A DNA stretch of 64,000 nt, from positions 294,932 through 358,931 of the forward strand of contig DIXF01000011.1 of NCBI GenBank assembly GCA_002448235.1. The letters are read 5' to 3'. Position 1 is the stretch's first letter; each line of letters opens with the position of its first letter. This stretch comes from Syntrophaceae bacterium UBA6087. GTDB lineage: Bacteria; Desulfobacterota; Desulfomonilia; UBA1062. Both the position numbers and the translations under genes were made by a program. Under the pieces are notes generated by a model, which was not told where the DNA came from, searched no databases, and saw only the letters and a list, made by a program, of their open reading frames with translations. Below are positions 52,558-62,061 of this stretch, piece by piece.

Positions 52558-55018
52558 GCGCCGTCCTCTCGATGATCTCGTCCTGCACCTCGGGCTGGAG
52601 GTCGTTGAAGTAGGCGCAATACCCGGCCACGCGTACCACGATCCCCGGGTAGGATGCGGGGTCCTTCTTCGCCGCTCTCAAGGTCTCTGCGTCGAGCACG
52701 TTCACCTGCACCTGCATCCCTCCCTGGGCGAAATAGTTCCTGAAGAGGCTCACCAGGGCGTTCCGGCCTGTCTCTCCCTGCACGGTCCGTTTTTCGAATT
52801 TGAGGTTCAGGGCGCAGCAGTTCATCCACTTGCGGCTGTCAAGGGAGGCCGCCGACCGTAAAACGGCCGTCGGTCCAAGGCGCTCGGAGCCGTCCGCCGG
52901 GGCAAGCCCGTTGGAGAGGCGCTGCCCTGCCGGCCTTCCGTTGGGCAGAGCGCCGGTCACTCGGCCGAAGCCGATATGGCAGGTCATGGAGTAGAACCCG
53001 GGCACATACCGGCCTCCGCGCGTGTTCTTATTCGCCCACAGGGCATCGGCAAAGGCGTCGGCCGCGAGCTGGGTCATCCTGTCGGCTTCCCTGTTCCCGT
53101 TGCCGTAGCGTGGGAGCTTCGTTGCCAGCTCGACCCGCAGGCCTTCCCGGCCGCGGAAGTTGTTTTTCAGGATCCCGACGAACTCTTCCAGACTGAAGCG
53201 CTTCTCCTCGAAGACGATCCTGTTCAGGGCATAGAGTGAATCGCCCGCATCGGCGAGCCCCGCGGCCTGGACAGAGGTGTAGTCGTAGAGGCCGCCTCCC
53301 CAGGTGACGTCCTTGCCCTTTTCCAGACAGCCTTGGGTGAGGAGGGAGTTCACCGGCGTGGGCCTGACGGTACGGTATGCTTCTTCCAGCCACCCGATCA
53401 CCTTCACCAGGTCGTCCACCCCGTGGCGGACCTGGGCCCGGAATGCGAGGAGGACGTCGTTGAAAGAGCTCATCCCGGATGCCGGGGGCGTGGCGGCGCC
53501 GAAGCGTTGCCTGCCCTCGATCCTGGCCTTGCCGTGGAAGCGCATGCCTCCGTTCAATGCCAGCTCCAGGCAGAGCGGCAGGTTGAAGAGCGCGGCGTCC
53601 GACGAGTTGTACGTGCGGCCCTGGCTCGCCATCTCCACGCAGCCGATGATCGCGTAGTCACGGGCGTGCTCCTTCGTCATACCCGCTTCCTCCAATGCCC
53701 TTACCACGGCCGTGTCCCCGAAGAAGGAGGGGCGGCTGGTGCCCAGCTGGAGAAGCTCGACGCTTTTCCGGAAGAACCAGTCCGGAGTGCCGGGATGGAT
53801 GCGGACATGGACCGCCGGTTCGCGGGTCAGAACCTGGGCGTATGCGTTGAGGATCAGGCCCGAGAGCTCGTTGGTCACATCGTTGCCTTGATCGTCGGTG
53901 CCGCCCAAGGTAAATGCCTGCGCCACGCCGTTGCCGCTGAAAAATTGGTCGACCCGCTGGGAGTAGAGCGGCATGGTTTCGCAGGCCTTCAGACAGAAGC
54001 TCGCCGTTATCTCCACGGCACGCTCGTAGTCAAGCCTTCCTGCTCTAATATCGTTGCGGTAGAGGGGCAGGAGGATCTGGTCCAGCCGGCCGAAGGAGAG
54101 GCCCTGCTCGAAGTCCTCGAGGTTCATGGCCATATGGGCGATCCAGACCGCCTGCAGGCCTTCCAGATAGGTCCGGGCGGGTTCAAACGGGACCCGCCGG
54201 CAGGCGGCAGCCGATTCCAGGAGCTCGGCCTTTCTCTGCCCGCCGATCCCCGGAAAGGAGGCCATCATCTCGGCCTTGTCAGCCAGATTCCCGGCCATCT
54301 CCCTGATGCCGTCGATGGTGATTGCCACGGACCGGTAGAACGCCCTCTGATCGTTGTCCAGAGGCGAGCCGTCCTCGAACCTGCCTTGCTCCAGCCTTTT
54401 TTGCGCTTCTTTGTACGGTGAGCAAAGGCCCTCGTGGACGACCATCCGGTAATTCCCCACCTGGTGGGCCACCCCTGCTTCCTCTGTAATGAAGTGGCGC
54501 TTGGCCCGGAAGAAATCCAGAAAGTAGGAAAAACGGCCGGGCTTCAGGAGGGCTTTGGCTCCCACGCTTCTGAAGGAAGTTCTCAATCCCGTGAGAAGCA
54601 GCTCCGCGATCTCTCTGCCGGACAGCTTGAGCGGAATGGCCCGTTTCCCAAGCCGCGCGAGATCCTCCAGGATATTGATCGATCCTCCCTCGGGGTAGTA
54701 GTTGGCGGCGATCCGCTTGGATGTCATGTTGCCGATGATGAGCTCGTCATTATAAATGCGGGGTGTGCGGCGGGAGAATATATACTGCAGGGCAAGGGCG
54801 CGGCGGACAAGGGGGTGCTCCGCGCGGGCGCTCCTTCGCCCTTCGGCCGACCGCCGGAATTCTTCCAGGAGCCTGGGTCTCTCCAGGCAGATCGAATACG
54901 GCGTTTTCAGCAGCTCGGCCCTGATGGCGGCTATGCGGTGTGTCGGGCCGATGAAGCCTTCACGGGGGGCTTCTGGCTCTGCTGCCCCGGACATCGTTTC
55001 GTTCGCTCCGGTAGTCAT
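52544..55018 (-). CDS. Glycyl radical enzyme of the PFL-like family, substrate unknown
   Basis: 824 residues; GAGGAGG lies 10 bases before ATG 55018. The C-terminal glycyl radical loop is RVAGYCAYF with the radical Gly at G799, 26 residues from the end. The thiyl Cys is C460 in YAIIGCVEMASQGR. The GCVE core is as in CutC, glycerol dehydratase and decarboxylase types, but the following residue is Met where the dehydratases have Pro (GCVEP), so a known dehydratase or TMA lyase assignment is not safe. The activase follows and overlaps. No microcompartment shell or dedicated transporter genes are adjacent. Confidence 0.88.
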   Translation of the reverse strand: MTTGANETMSGAAEPEAPREGFIGPTHRIAAIRAELLKTPYSICLERPRLLEEFRRSAEGRRSARAEHPLVRRALALQYIFSRRTPRIYNDELIIGNMTSKRIAANYYPEGGSINILEDLARLGKRAIPLKLSGREIAELLLTGLRTSFRSVGAKALLKPGRFSYFLDFFRAKRHFITEEAGVAHQVGNYRMVVHEGLCSPYKEAQKRLEQGRFEDGSPLDNDQRAFYRSVAITIDGIREMAGNLADKAEMMASFPGIGGQRKAELLESAAACRRVPFEPARTYLEGLQAVWIAHMAMNLEDFEQGLSFGRLDQILLPLYRNDIRAGRLDYERAVEITASFCLKACETMPLYSQRVDQFFSGNGVAQAFTLGGTDDQGNDVTNELSGLILNAYAQVLTREPAVHVRIHPGTPDWFFRKSVELLQLGTSRPSFFGDTAVVRALEEAGMTKEHARDYAIIGCVEMASQGRTYNSSDAALFNLPLCLELALNGGMRFHGKARIEGRQRFGAATPPASGMSSFNDVLLAFRAQVRHGVDDLVKVIGWLEEAYRTVRPTPVNSLLTQGCLEKGKDVTWGGGLYDYTSVQAAGLADAGDSLYALNRIVFEEKRFSLEEFVGILKNNFRGREGLRVELATKLPRYGNGNREADRMTQLAADAFADALWANKNTRGGRYVPGFYSMTCHIGFGRVTGALPNGRPAGQRLSNGLAPADGSERLGPTAVLRSAASLDSRKWMNCCALNLKFEKRTVQGETGRNALVSLFRNYFAQGGMQVQVNVLDAETLRAAKKDPASYPGIVVRVAGYCAYFNDLQPEVQDEIIERTAHGLG

Positions 55019-55189
55019 GGGACGGTTCCTCCTCGCTGAATGCCTAAATATATTATAACTTTATTTCAAAGAAAAGTAAGACAGCAGGGTTCTGAATTGA
55101 TCTTGTTTATGTTTCCGGACTATTATACGCCGGGTTGGATCATCTTTTCAACCGCGCCGGTCGAAAGAGAAGGGGGAGAGGGGGTATAC

Positions 55190-55753
55190 ATGGGTATATA
55201 TGCAGTGTACGCGGTCGTCATTGTGACCGTCGCCTGGGTGGTCCTGACCTACAACAGGTTCGTCAAGCTGAAGAACATGGCAGGTGAGGGATGGAGCGGG
55301 ATCGATGTGCAGCTCAAGCGCCGCTCGTCGCTCATCCCGTCTCTGGTCGAGACCGTCAAGGGCTACATGGGGCACGAACGCGGACTGCTCTCCGAGATCG
55401 CCGACTTAAGATCGATGAGCCTCCAGGCGCAGAAGATCGGTGAAAAGGGCGCGATCGAGACAGCCCTCACGCGAAAGCTGGGCGCTTTTTTCGCTGTGGC
55501 GGAAGGCTATCCGGATCTCAAGGCCAGCCGGAACTTTCTTGAGCTTCAGAAGGAGCTCACGGATATCGAAGATCAGATCCAGATGGCGAGGCGATACTAC
55601 AACGGCACGGTGCGCAACCTCAATATTGCCGTTGAGTCCTTCCCGGGCATTATCGTGGCGCGTCTTTTCCGATTCGTTCAGGCCGAGTTCTTCGCCATCG
55701 ACGACGATGCCGAACGGAACGTCCCGCAGGTCACCATGGGAAGCAACGGATGA
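55190..55753 (+). CDS. lemA: LemA family protein
   Basis: 187 residues from ATG 55190 (AGAGGGGGTATAC upstream; open to 55040). One N-terminal transmembrane helix (YAVYAVVIVTVAWVVLTY), then the LemA fold: YNRFVKLKNMAGEGWSGIDV, QLKRRSSLIPSLVETVKGYM and the C-terminal YYNGTVRNLNIAVESFPGII. The helical bundle faces outward. It overlaps the DUF2207 gene by four bases. Function poorly known. Confidence 0.92.
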   Translation: MGIYAVYAVVIVTVAWVVLTYNRFVKLKNMAGEGWSGIDVQLKRRSSLIPSLVETVKGYMGHERGLLSEIADLRSMSLQAQKIGEKGAIETALTRKLGAFFAVAEGYPDLKASRNFLELQKELTDIEDQIQMARRYYNGTVRNLNIAVESFPGIIVARLFRFVQAEFFAIDDDAERNVPQVTMGSNG

Positions 55754-57654
55754 AGAAAATCCTGGTATCCCTCATTCTCCTTTTCTTCCTTCCCTGGCCG
55801 ACGGTTGCCCGGGGCAGCGAACGCATCCTCGACTACGGTGCGTATATCGGCATCAAGCCAGCCGGCGATATGGACGTTACAGAACGCATCACGGTCGTCT
55901 GCGAGGGAGACCGGATCAAACACGGCATCTATCGCGATTTCCCCACCCGCTACAAGGACGGGTACGGCAACACCGTCCGCGTAGCGTTCGAGGTCCGGGA
56001 TATCCGGAGAGACGGCCACGAGGAGCCGTGGCATACAGAGGACAGGGGCAACGGCGTGCGGCTGTACATCGGCAGCAAGGATGCTTTCCTCGAACCCGGG
56101 GAATACGCCTACACCATCACCTACCGCACCGATAGACAGCTCGGATTTTTCACTGACCATGACGAGCTGTACTGGAACGTGACCGGCAACGGATGGGAAT
56201 TCCCGATCGAGAAGGCAAAAGCCACCGTGGAGCTCCCGCCCGGGGCGCGGATCCTTTCGACCTCGGCCTATACCGGGCTGCCGGGCGACAGAGGCGCGGA
56301 TTTCACCGCGGGCATCGACGGTGAGGGACGTGCCGTTTTCAATACGACCAGGATGCTCGGCCCCCGGGAAGGCCTGACCGTCGTGGCGATGTGGCCGAAG
56401 GGATTCGTGCGGGAGCCGACAAAAGGCCAGAAGGCAAAGGCCTTCCTGTCGGACAACGGCAGCGCTTTCGCCGGGACGGCAGGCATCGCCGTCCTGCTTG
56501 CGTACTACGTTCTCGCATGGATCAAGGTCGGCAGGGACCCGGAAAAGGGCGTGGTCATTCCGCTGTTCGAGGCCCCGAAAGGCTTCTCCCCCGATGCCGT
56601 GCGCTACGTCATGCGTATGGGCTTCGATGACAAGGCTTTTGCCGCGGCCGTCGTGAATATGGCGGTCAAGGGCTTCATCACCATCAAAGAGGATGAGGGC
56701 GGCGAATACTCCCTCGTCAAGAACGGCAGCGACGAAACCGCGCTTTCAGCCACGGAGAAAAAGATCGCCCAAGAGTTTTTTTCCGGTTCCCGGGATACGG
56801 TCCTCATCAAAAAGGGAAATCACGAAACGATCCGCAAGGCCATGGACGCCGTCAGGAAGAGCCTGGCGGTTCAATATGAAAAGATCTATTTCTTCACGAA
56901 CTCCGCCACCCTGGTCCCCGGGCTGCTCATATCCGCACTGGGTATAGCTGCAGCTGTTTTCCGGGGAGGGAACAAAGCCGATGCCGGGTTCATGGCACTC
57001 TGGCTCACCATCTGGACGTGCGGATGTGCGGTGCTCCTCTATCGTGTTTTCGATGCGTGGAAGAAAGCCCTGAAGTCCGACGGACAGAAGGCGGCCGGTT
57101 TGGGCGGTGCCTTCATGCTCTCCTTGTTTGCGCTCCCCTTTCTCGGGGGCGAAGGCCTGGCCATCTGGATGTTTTCCTCCGTCATACCCCCCTTCGCGAT
57201 CCTGTGCATTCTCCTCATCATTCTGTTCAATGCGCTCTTCTATCAGCTCATGAAAGCGCCGACTTTCAAGGGGCGCAGGATCATGGACCAGATCGAAGGG
57301 TTGAAGCTGTATCTCTCCGTGGCGGAGAAGGACCGGCTGAACCTGTTGAATCCTCCGGAAAACACTCCGGAGATCTTTGAGAGATTTCTTCCCTATGCAC
57401 TGGCCCTGGATGTAGAGCAGGAATGGTGCGAACGCTTCAACGACATCCTGAACAAGGCGCGCATCGAGAATGCGTATAGCCCGAGATGGTATACGGGCAA
57501 CCGTTTCCATGCCCTGGGCATGTCAGGACTGGCATCGGGCCTGGGCGCCATGTCGTCAAGCATCTCTTCTTCGTCGTCTCCTCCGGGCTCCAGATCCGGC
57601 GGCCGCGGATCATCCGGCGGCGGCGGAGGGGGCGGCGGCGGTGGCGGCTGGTAG
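55750..57654 (+). CDS. DUF2207 membrane protein
   Basis: 634 residues starting in the ATGA overlap with lemA. Signal peptide (LILLFFLPWPTVARG), then the DUF2207 exported beta domain (about 20-210) with ITVVCEGDRIKHGIYRDFPT, two or more transmembrane helices (about 250 and 380-480), and a cytoplasmic region containing LKLYLSVAEKDRLNLLN and FERFLPYALALDVEQEW. The tail is a Ser run and then Gly repeats ending in Trp, common in this family. LemA-DUF2207 pairs occur widely; an envelope-stress role is suspected. Confidence 0.9.
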   Translation: MKKILVSLILLFFLPWPTVARGSERILDYGAYIGIKPAGDMDVTERITVVCEGDRIKHGIYRDFPTRYKDGYGNTVRVAFEVRDIRRDGHEEPWHTEDRGNGVRLYIGSKDAFLEPGEYAYTITYRTDRQLGFFTDHDELYWNVTGNGWEFPIEKAKATVELPPGARILSTSAYTGLPGDRGADFTAGIDGEGRAVFNTTRMLGPREGLTVVAMWPKGFVREPTKGQKAKAFLSDNGSAFAGTAGIAVLLAYYVLAWIKVGRDPEKGVVIPLFEAPKGFSPDAVRYVMRMGFDDKAFAAAVVNMAVKGFITIKEDEGGEYSLVKNGSDETALSATEKKIAQEFFSGSRDTVLIKKGNHETIRKAMDAVRKSLAVQYEKIYFFTNSATLVPGLLISALGIAAAVFRGGNKADAGFMALWLTIWTCGCAVLLYRVFDAWKKALKSDGQKAAGLGGAFMLSLFALPFLGGEGLAIWMFSSVIPPFAILCILLIILFNALFYQLMKAPTFKGRRIMDQIEGLKLYLSVAEKDRLNLLNPPENTPEIFERFLPYALALDVEQEWCERFNDILNKARIENAYSPRWYTGNRFHALGMSGLASGLGAMSSSISSSSSPPGSRSGGRGSSGGGGGGGGGGGW

Positions 57655-57798
57655 CATGCATCAGCCGGACTTGCCGGAGAGGTTTTCTGCTCTGCATCAT
57701 CAGAGGATCAGTATGTCCTGATGCGGGCTCGAATACTTTCGGGCGCTGAAATTGCCGTCATTTGCAGCGTGCTTATTATGTATCGCATGGGAGGCCCC

Positions 57799-59049
57799 AT
57801 GCCGCAGATCCCCCGTGACAGATGGCCCGAAAGCACGCCCGCACTGCTGATCGAGGGCTACAGGTTCATTTCGAACAGGTGCAGGCGTTACCGGAGCGAT
57901 ATCTTCGAAGCGCGCCTCCTGCTGAGGAAGACCATCTGCATGAAGGGAGAGGAAGCGTCCCGGCTGTTTTACGATACCGAACGGTTTCAGCGGAAAGGCG
58001 CCGCACCGATGAGGGTGAAGAACACCCTGTTCGGGTGGGGAGGCATACAGGGACTGGACGGCGAGACGCACCGCAGCCGGAAGCAGATGTTCATGTCCCT
58101 CATGACGCCCAAGGCCATACGCCGGCTGGTGGATCTGACAGCCGCCCAGTGGAGCAAGGCGATCGGAAAGTGGGAAAACATGGGCAGGGTCGTTCTCTTC
58201 GACGAGGTAAACGAGATCCTGAGCCGTGCGGTATGCACATGGGCAGGCGTCCCGCTGGAAGAATCGCAAGTGGGACTCCGCACAAACGACTTCGTGAAGT
58301 TGATCGAATCCCCGGCAGCGGTAGGGCCGAGGCACTGGAGAGGGATTCCCGCCCGGGTACGCTCCGAGAAATGGGCCGCAGCGATCATACAAGACGTGCG
58401 CTCAGGCAGGCTTGACGCATCCGAGGGGAGCGCGGTCTACGTCATAGCCATGCACCGTGACCCTGATGGAAAAATGCTGAGCCGGCATACGGCTGCCGTT
58501 GAGCTGCTCAACGTGCTGCGGCCGACCGTTGCCGTATCCCGGTTCATCACCTTTGCCGCGCTTGCCCTGCACGAGTACCCGGAGTGCCGCAGGAAGCTGC
58601 TGGAGGACAAAGACGATTACGCCGAGCTCTTCGTGCAGGAGGTCCGCAGGTTTTATCCGTTTTTCCCTGCCGTGGCTGCGCGTGTCCGCCACGACTTCGA
58701 GTGGAAGGGCTACCGCTTCCCCAAGGGGCGGAGGGTGATCCTCGACCTGTACGGCACGGACCATGATCCCCTGGTGTGGGAAAACCCTCACGAGTTCCGT
58801 CCGGAGCGCTTCGGCATGTGGGAAGGCAACGCCTATAATTTCATCCCCCAGGGGGGGAGCGACCATTTCACCAACCATCGCTGCCCGGGAGAGTGGGTCA
58901 CCAAAGAGCTCATGAAGACCGCGGTAAGTATGCTCAACACGTCAATGGAATACGAGGTGCCCCGGCAAAACCTGAAGATCAGCCTGTCCAGGATGCCGGC
59001 CATCCCGAAGAGCCGCTTCGTTGTCAGCGGAGTAAAACGGATCGGGTGA
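57799..59049 (+). CDS. Cytochrome P450 peroxygenase, CYP152-like fatty acid hydroxylase
   Basis: 416 residues from ATG 57799 (GGGAGGCCCC upstream; open to 57721). Heme ligand C362 sits in FIPQGGSDHFTNHRCPGEW, the distinctive CYP152 form. R241-P242 in LRPTVAV is the substrate-carboxylate Arg and Pro that replace the acid-alcohol pair of ordinary P450s, indicating use of H2O2 instead of a reductase. Q84 in GGIQGLDG lies at the position that is Gln in P450 BS-beta (hydroxylase) and His in OleT (decarboxylase), favouring hydroxylation. No redox partner gene is adjacent. Confidence 0.88.
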   Translation: MPQIPRDRWPESTPALLIEGYRFISNRCRRYRSDIFEARLLLRKTICMKGEEASRLFYDTERFQRKGAAPMRVKNTLFGWGGIQGLDGETHRSRKQMFMSLMTPKAIRRLVDLTAAQWSKAIGKWENMGRVVLFDEVNEILSRAVCTWAGVPLEESQVGLRTNDFVKLIESPAAVGPRHWRGIPARVRSEKWAAAIIQDVRSGRLDASEGSAVYVIAMHRDPDGKMLSRHTAAVELLNVLRPTVAVSRFITFAALALHEYPECRRKLLEDKDDYAELFVQEVRRFYPFFPAVAARVRHDFEWKGYRFPKGRRVILDLYGTDHDPLVWENPHEFRPERFGMWEGNAYNFIPQGGSDHFTNHRCPGEWVTKELMKTAVSMLNTSMEYEVPRQNLKISLSRMPAIPKSRFVVSGVKRIG

Positions 59050-59063
59050 GCCGATGCCCTGCG

Positions 59064-59423
59064 CTACGTCCCTTCTCTGCGGTCTTTGGGAATAAGGGGC
59101 AGCTTCGCGGCATGCTTTGCATGTACGCGGGCGAAATGCCAGGCAAGCGACACCGATATCGTGAGCGCTCCCAGCCCCACCGCAAGGGCGTCAAAGGAAA
59201 GCGCGAAGACAAAGGGGCCGAGGCCTGCCAGCAGCACGTATCCGGCGACAATGTTCGCGAACCCCCAGAGAACGTTCACGATGGGAGAAGAGAGCCCTTC
59301 GGCGGGGGGAGAGGCAAAAGGCGATTGGAAGGGGAAGCCGGATATCCCGTGGACGAGGTGGGGAATGCCGTTCGCCAGGAAAACCCCGGCAAAGAAATGG
59401 GCCAGATACACGTACCATTCCAT
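59064..59423 (-). CDS. Small multi-pass membrane protein
   Basis: 119 residues after AGTGAGGTGTCAGG. About four hydrophobic segments (YLAHFFAGVFLANGIPHLVH, then PIVNVLWGFANIVAGYVLLA and a last pair near 75-100). GIPHLVHG with two His and HFARVHAKHAAK near the end are notable. No family recognised. Converges with the P450 gene 14 bases away. Confidence 0.65.
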   Translation of the reverse strand: MEWYVYLAHFFAGVFLANGIPHLVHGISGFPFQSPFASPPAEGLSSPIVNVLWGFANIVAGYVLLAGLGPFVFALSFDALAVGLGALTISVSLAWHFARVHAKHAAKLPLIPKDRREGT

Positions 59424-59560
59424 CCTGACACCTCACTTGTATAAAAAATGAACCGTCTCAAGATTAAACGTGTGTCCGCTCGCGGGGGAATAACAAGGGG
59501 GCTTGCCGGTATCAATGAGCCCTGCCTTTCATGCACGTCCGGTCGGTGCCGCACTGGAAA

Positions 59561-59602
59561 GCAAAAAAGGGCAACCAGCGCGGTGCCGGTTGCCCTTTTT
59601 GC
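59561..59602 (-). terminator. Intrinsic terminator of the TIG-like secreted protein gene
   Basis: GGGCAACC/GGTTGCCC core extended by A and T runs on either side. On the leftward strand the stem is followed by TTTTTTGC. It begins 19 bases after the stop at 59621. Confidence 0.8.
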
Positions 59603-59620
59603 TTTTCCCAAGCGTGTTTC

Positions 59621-60763
59621 TTACTGCCAGGAGATACCGATTTTGATGAAGTGGTGCTGGCCGCTGAAGGAGCCCGACTCCGGTCCGAGGGCTTCCCAGC
59701 TTCCGCGGGCCGGTTTGCCGTTGAAGGCGCCGGTGGACTCGTTCGGATTGAGCCAGACCCCGTTCACTGCGTTGCCGCCCGATATGTCTTTATACGAGAG
59801 CTGGATCCGGTAGCTGCTCGTGTTCTTCACACTTTTGATCTTTGCCGTACTGGGGGCAGGCAGGATGATGTTGCTGGTGCCTTTATAGTACATCGTGCGG
59901 TTCGGCGCGCTGGGGGCGTAATACTCGGATAGGGTCAGGTTGTACGGGTTGGGGATGTTTGATGCCTGCGTCTGCTTCGGCTTGATCCTGATGTTGAGCG
60001 CATTGCTGGAAAAGCTCTGACCCATCACGCCGTAGATGGTGAGCTTTCCCGTATAGTTGCTGATGGCCTGCTTCTCCGCCTCGGATTTGCCGGCGTACAC
60101 GTCGGGGACATGCACGAGGAAGTTGCCCACCAGTGTCATATTGGGCTGCAACGGGATCGGGATCGGCGGGACCTGCGGGGCCGGCGGCAGAATCGGGGTT
60201 TTGACGACCTTGCCCGGCAGATATTCGAAAATCGCCCAATAGTACATGCCCGGGAGGTAGATGGAGGTCCTGTCCCAGTTGCCACCGGCGACAACCATGC
60301 CGCTTCCGGCAGTCTGCGTGGAGTTGTCGGGTGAGTCGAGTATGGGGTAGGGGGAGACGATATTGAAGGGGAGCTTGTTGCTCATTATCGAGCCCTGCTT
60401 GACATAAAGCTGTTTTATCTGCATGAGGCGAGCCCGGTGAAGGGCGTTTTTGGCCGTCACGTTGTATCCGCCGTAAATAAAGGGGGCCTTGATTTTGAAC
60501 TGGGTTGCGTTGACGGCCTGGACCGGCTGTTCGAACTTCTCGCCGTTCTTCAGCTCGACAACGGCTGTCCACGCAGCCATGTTGCCTAAGCCCTGCCCGG
60601 TGACGGTCAGGGCGCCGCCCGGATAAACGGTCTGGGGGTTCACGTTGGTGAGAACGGGCGCCGCATATGCGTCCAGGTGCACCCCCGGCACCGCAAGCAT
60701 GACAAAGGTTGCACACGTGGCCATCAGGGACAGCAAAAGCTTTACACCGGATCTCATTCTCAT
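59621..60763 (-). CDS. Secreted TIG/IPT-like beta protein of unknown function
   Basis: 380 residues after AAGGAAGGTGTAA. Signal peptide (LLLSLMATCATFVMLAVPG). An N-terminal IPT/TIG-type domain is visible (TNVNPQTVYPGGALTVTGQG, then NATQFKIKAPFIYGGYNVT). A middle Pro-rich stretch and C-terminal Asn/Ser-rich beta region follow, ending FIKIGISWQ, an aromatic end that resembles a beta-barrel or extracellular domain. No catalytic motif recognised. Related in style to the smaller secreted protein at 50410-50901. Confidence 0.6.
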   Translation of the reverse strand: MRMRSGVKLLLSLMATCATFVMLAVPGVHLDAYAAPVLTNVNPQTVYPGGALTVTGQGLGNMAAWTAVVELKNGEKFEQPVQAVNATQFKIKAPFIYGGYNVTAKNALHRARLMQIKQLYVKQGSIMSNKLPFNIVSPYPILDSPDNSTQTAGSGMVVAGGNWDRTSIYLPGMYYWAIFEYLPGKVVKTPILPPAPQVPPIPIPLQPNMTLVGNFLVHVPDVYAGKSEAEKQAISNYTGKLTIYGVMGQSFSSNALNIRIKPKQTQASNIPNPYNLTLSEYYAPSAPNRTMYYKGTSNIILPAPSTAKIKSVKNTSSYRIQLSYKDISGGNAVNGVWLNPNESTGAFNGKPARGSWEALGPESGSFSGQHHFIKIGISWQ

Positions 60764-60864
60764 TTACACCTTCCTTTCATGGCTGCCGATATTTTCCTAT
60801 CTCCCTGTCTTTTAAGAAAATGTCAATTGATTTATGGAGCTTAGAGACGAGTCTTTACGGTCGT

Positions 60865-61395
60865 TCAGAGCCCCTTTTTCTCGAACCAGAAGAACAGGGA
60901 AATCGTTCCTGCCCAGAAGACAGGGATTAGGACCCATGGCGAGATGCTTAAGACCTCGGCAAACCCGATCTTGCCGAAGTTTTTCCACGCCAGAACCGTT
61001 GAGCTGAAGAAGGGATAGAGCTCCGCGTAGAGGGCGGCCCCTGTCACCATCCCCACAATGGCGAACAAGGCATGCCAGCGGCCTTCGCCCAGGGCGCCGA
61101 CCGATGTGCCGGGACAGAACCCCATCACTGCCCATCCGGCGCCGAACAGGGCTCCGCCCAGCAATACGGCCCCGACGTTCATGGGTTTGTGGCTTAAGGT
61201 GACGATACCTGCGCCTGAGAGGAGGGTTATCCCGACCATGCCGACGAGTATGGCGGAAAGCATGAACTTGAATATCGTCATGTCCTTGAGCAGCAGGGCG
61301 CCGACCTGTTTTTCAAAGCGCAGAACGCGGCCTTTCTGCATCAGGAATCCGAAGAGTATGCCTGTAACGAGGCCCAGCATCTGATCAGCGCTCAT
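60865..61395 (-). CDS. YeeE/YedE-family sulfur transporter, second half
   Basis: 176 residues from ATG 61395 (GGAAGGAGGTCGTC upstream), overlapping the stop of the previous half by four bases. It has about five helices and the Cys motif VMGFCPGTSVGALGEG, equivalent to the C-terminal half of TsuA/YeeE-type thiosulfate transporters. Together with the upstream gene it corresponds to a YeeE protein split into two chains. Translation is coupled. Confidence 0.85.
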   Translation of the reverse strand: MSADQMLGLVTGILFGFLMQKGRVLRFEKQVGALLLKDMTIFKFMLSAILVGMVGITLLSGAGIVTLSHKPMNVGAVLLGGALFGAGWAVMGFCPGTSVGALGEGRWHALFAIVGMVTGAALYAELYPFFSSTVLAWKNFGKIGFAEVLSISPWVLIPVFWAGTISLFFWFEKKGL

Positions 61396-61934
61396 GACGA
61401 CCTCCTTCCGTATACAAGAGCGGCGACGGCAACGCCGACACTGAAGAACATCGCGAAGGCGACAAAGGAGCTGACCGAGAGCTGCATCATTCCGCTCAGC
61501 CCGTGTCCGCTGGGGCAGCCGTCGGCCATCCTGGCGCCCACCATGGCGACGATGCCTCCCAGGAACGCACCCGTTGCCCGCTTCCCGATGGACGAACCGA
61601 AGCGCTCCTTCCATATCGGCGGGACCCCCTCCAGTTTCAGGCTTCTGTCCGTTGCGGAAGAGATCAGCGCACCCAGGAAGATGCCGAGAACCAGCATAAA
61701 CTGCCAGTCGACGCGAACCTTCTCCTTGGTAAAATACTCGTTTGCCGCTACACGGTCCGGGGCCACGGTTCGTTCAAGAAGGCCTGCCGCACGCACGAAG
61801 GTAGTCGATGCGCCCAGATAACTGGACTTTCCCAGCAACTGGGTGGTCGCATATACCGAAACGATAGCCAACACCCCCACCAATGCCCCCGCGAGGTAAG
61901 GGTTCCATCCGTTGTCCAGGGTTTTCCATTTCAT
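61392..61934 (-). CDS. YeeE/YedE-family sulfur transporter, first half
   Basis: 180 residues from ATG 61934 (AAAGGAGGACCTTTTG upstream; open to 61970). Hydrophobic, with GARMADGCPSGHGLSG, the Cys-containing conserved motif of the YeeE N-terminal half. The pair should import thiosulfate or another small sulfur compound. No SirA/TusA-like gene is visible in the window. It is the last chromosomal-type gene before the cassette region. Confidence 0.85.
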   Translation of the reverse strand: MKWKTLDNGWNPYLAGALVGVLAIVSVYATTQLLGKSSYLGASTTFVRAAGLLERTVAPDRVAANEYFTKEKVRVDWQFMLVLGIFLGALISSATDRSLKLEGVPPIWKERFGSSIGKRATGAFLGGIVAMVGARMADGCPSGHGLSGMMQLSVSSFVAFAMFFSVGVAVAALVYGRRSS

Positions 61935-61992
61935 CAAAAGGTCCTCCTTTTTCACTGGAATAAAAGGCATCTCTTCGGCCTGAAGCCCTCAG

Positions 61993-62061
61993 GGCTCCGG
62001 CGGTGTCAGTGTTGTCCGGGCGAAGCCGCATCCGGGTCCGCCTGGAGCCGCTGGTTGGCCT
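61993..62061 (-). repeat. Candidate terminal attC site (after the GNAT cassette), degenerate
   Basis: Core arm AGGCCAAC (leftward strand, 62061-62054) overlaps the GNAT stop codon. An internal stem is formed by GGCTCC-GGCGG (61993-62003) and CCGCC-T-GGAGCC (62038-62049). No GTT core is seen at the far end, so the last site of the array may be eroded. Confidence 0.5.

Noticed and set aside
53333..54421. 362-codon frame antisense to the glycyl radical enzyme
   Set aside because: The - strand frame has the catalytic Cys and glycyl loop; the antisense product has no recognisable features.
59621..60763. Secreted protein considered as an outer-membrane barrel
   Set aside because: It ends with an aromatic residue pattern but the body is Pro-rich with a TIG-type domain and lacks regular amphipathic strands; left as secreted, unknown.
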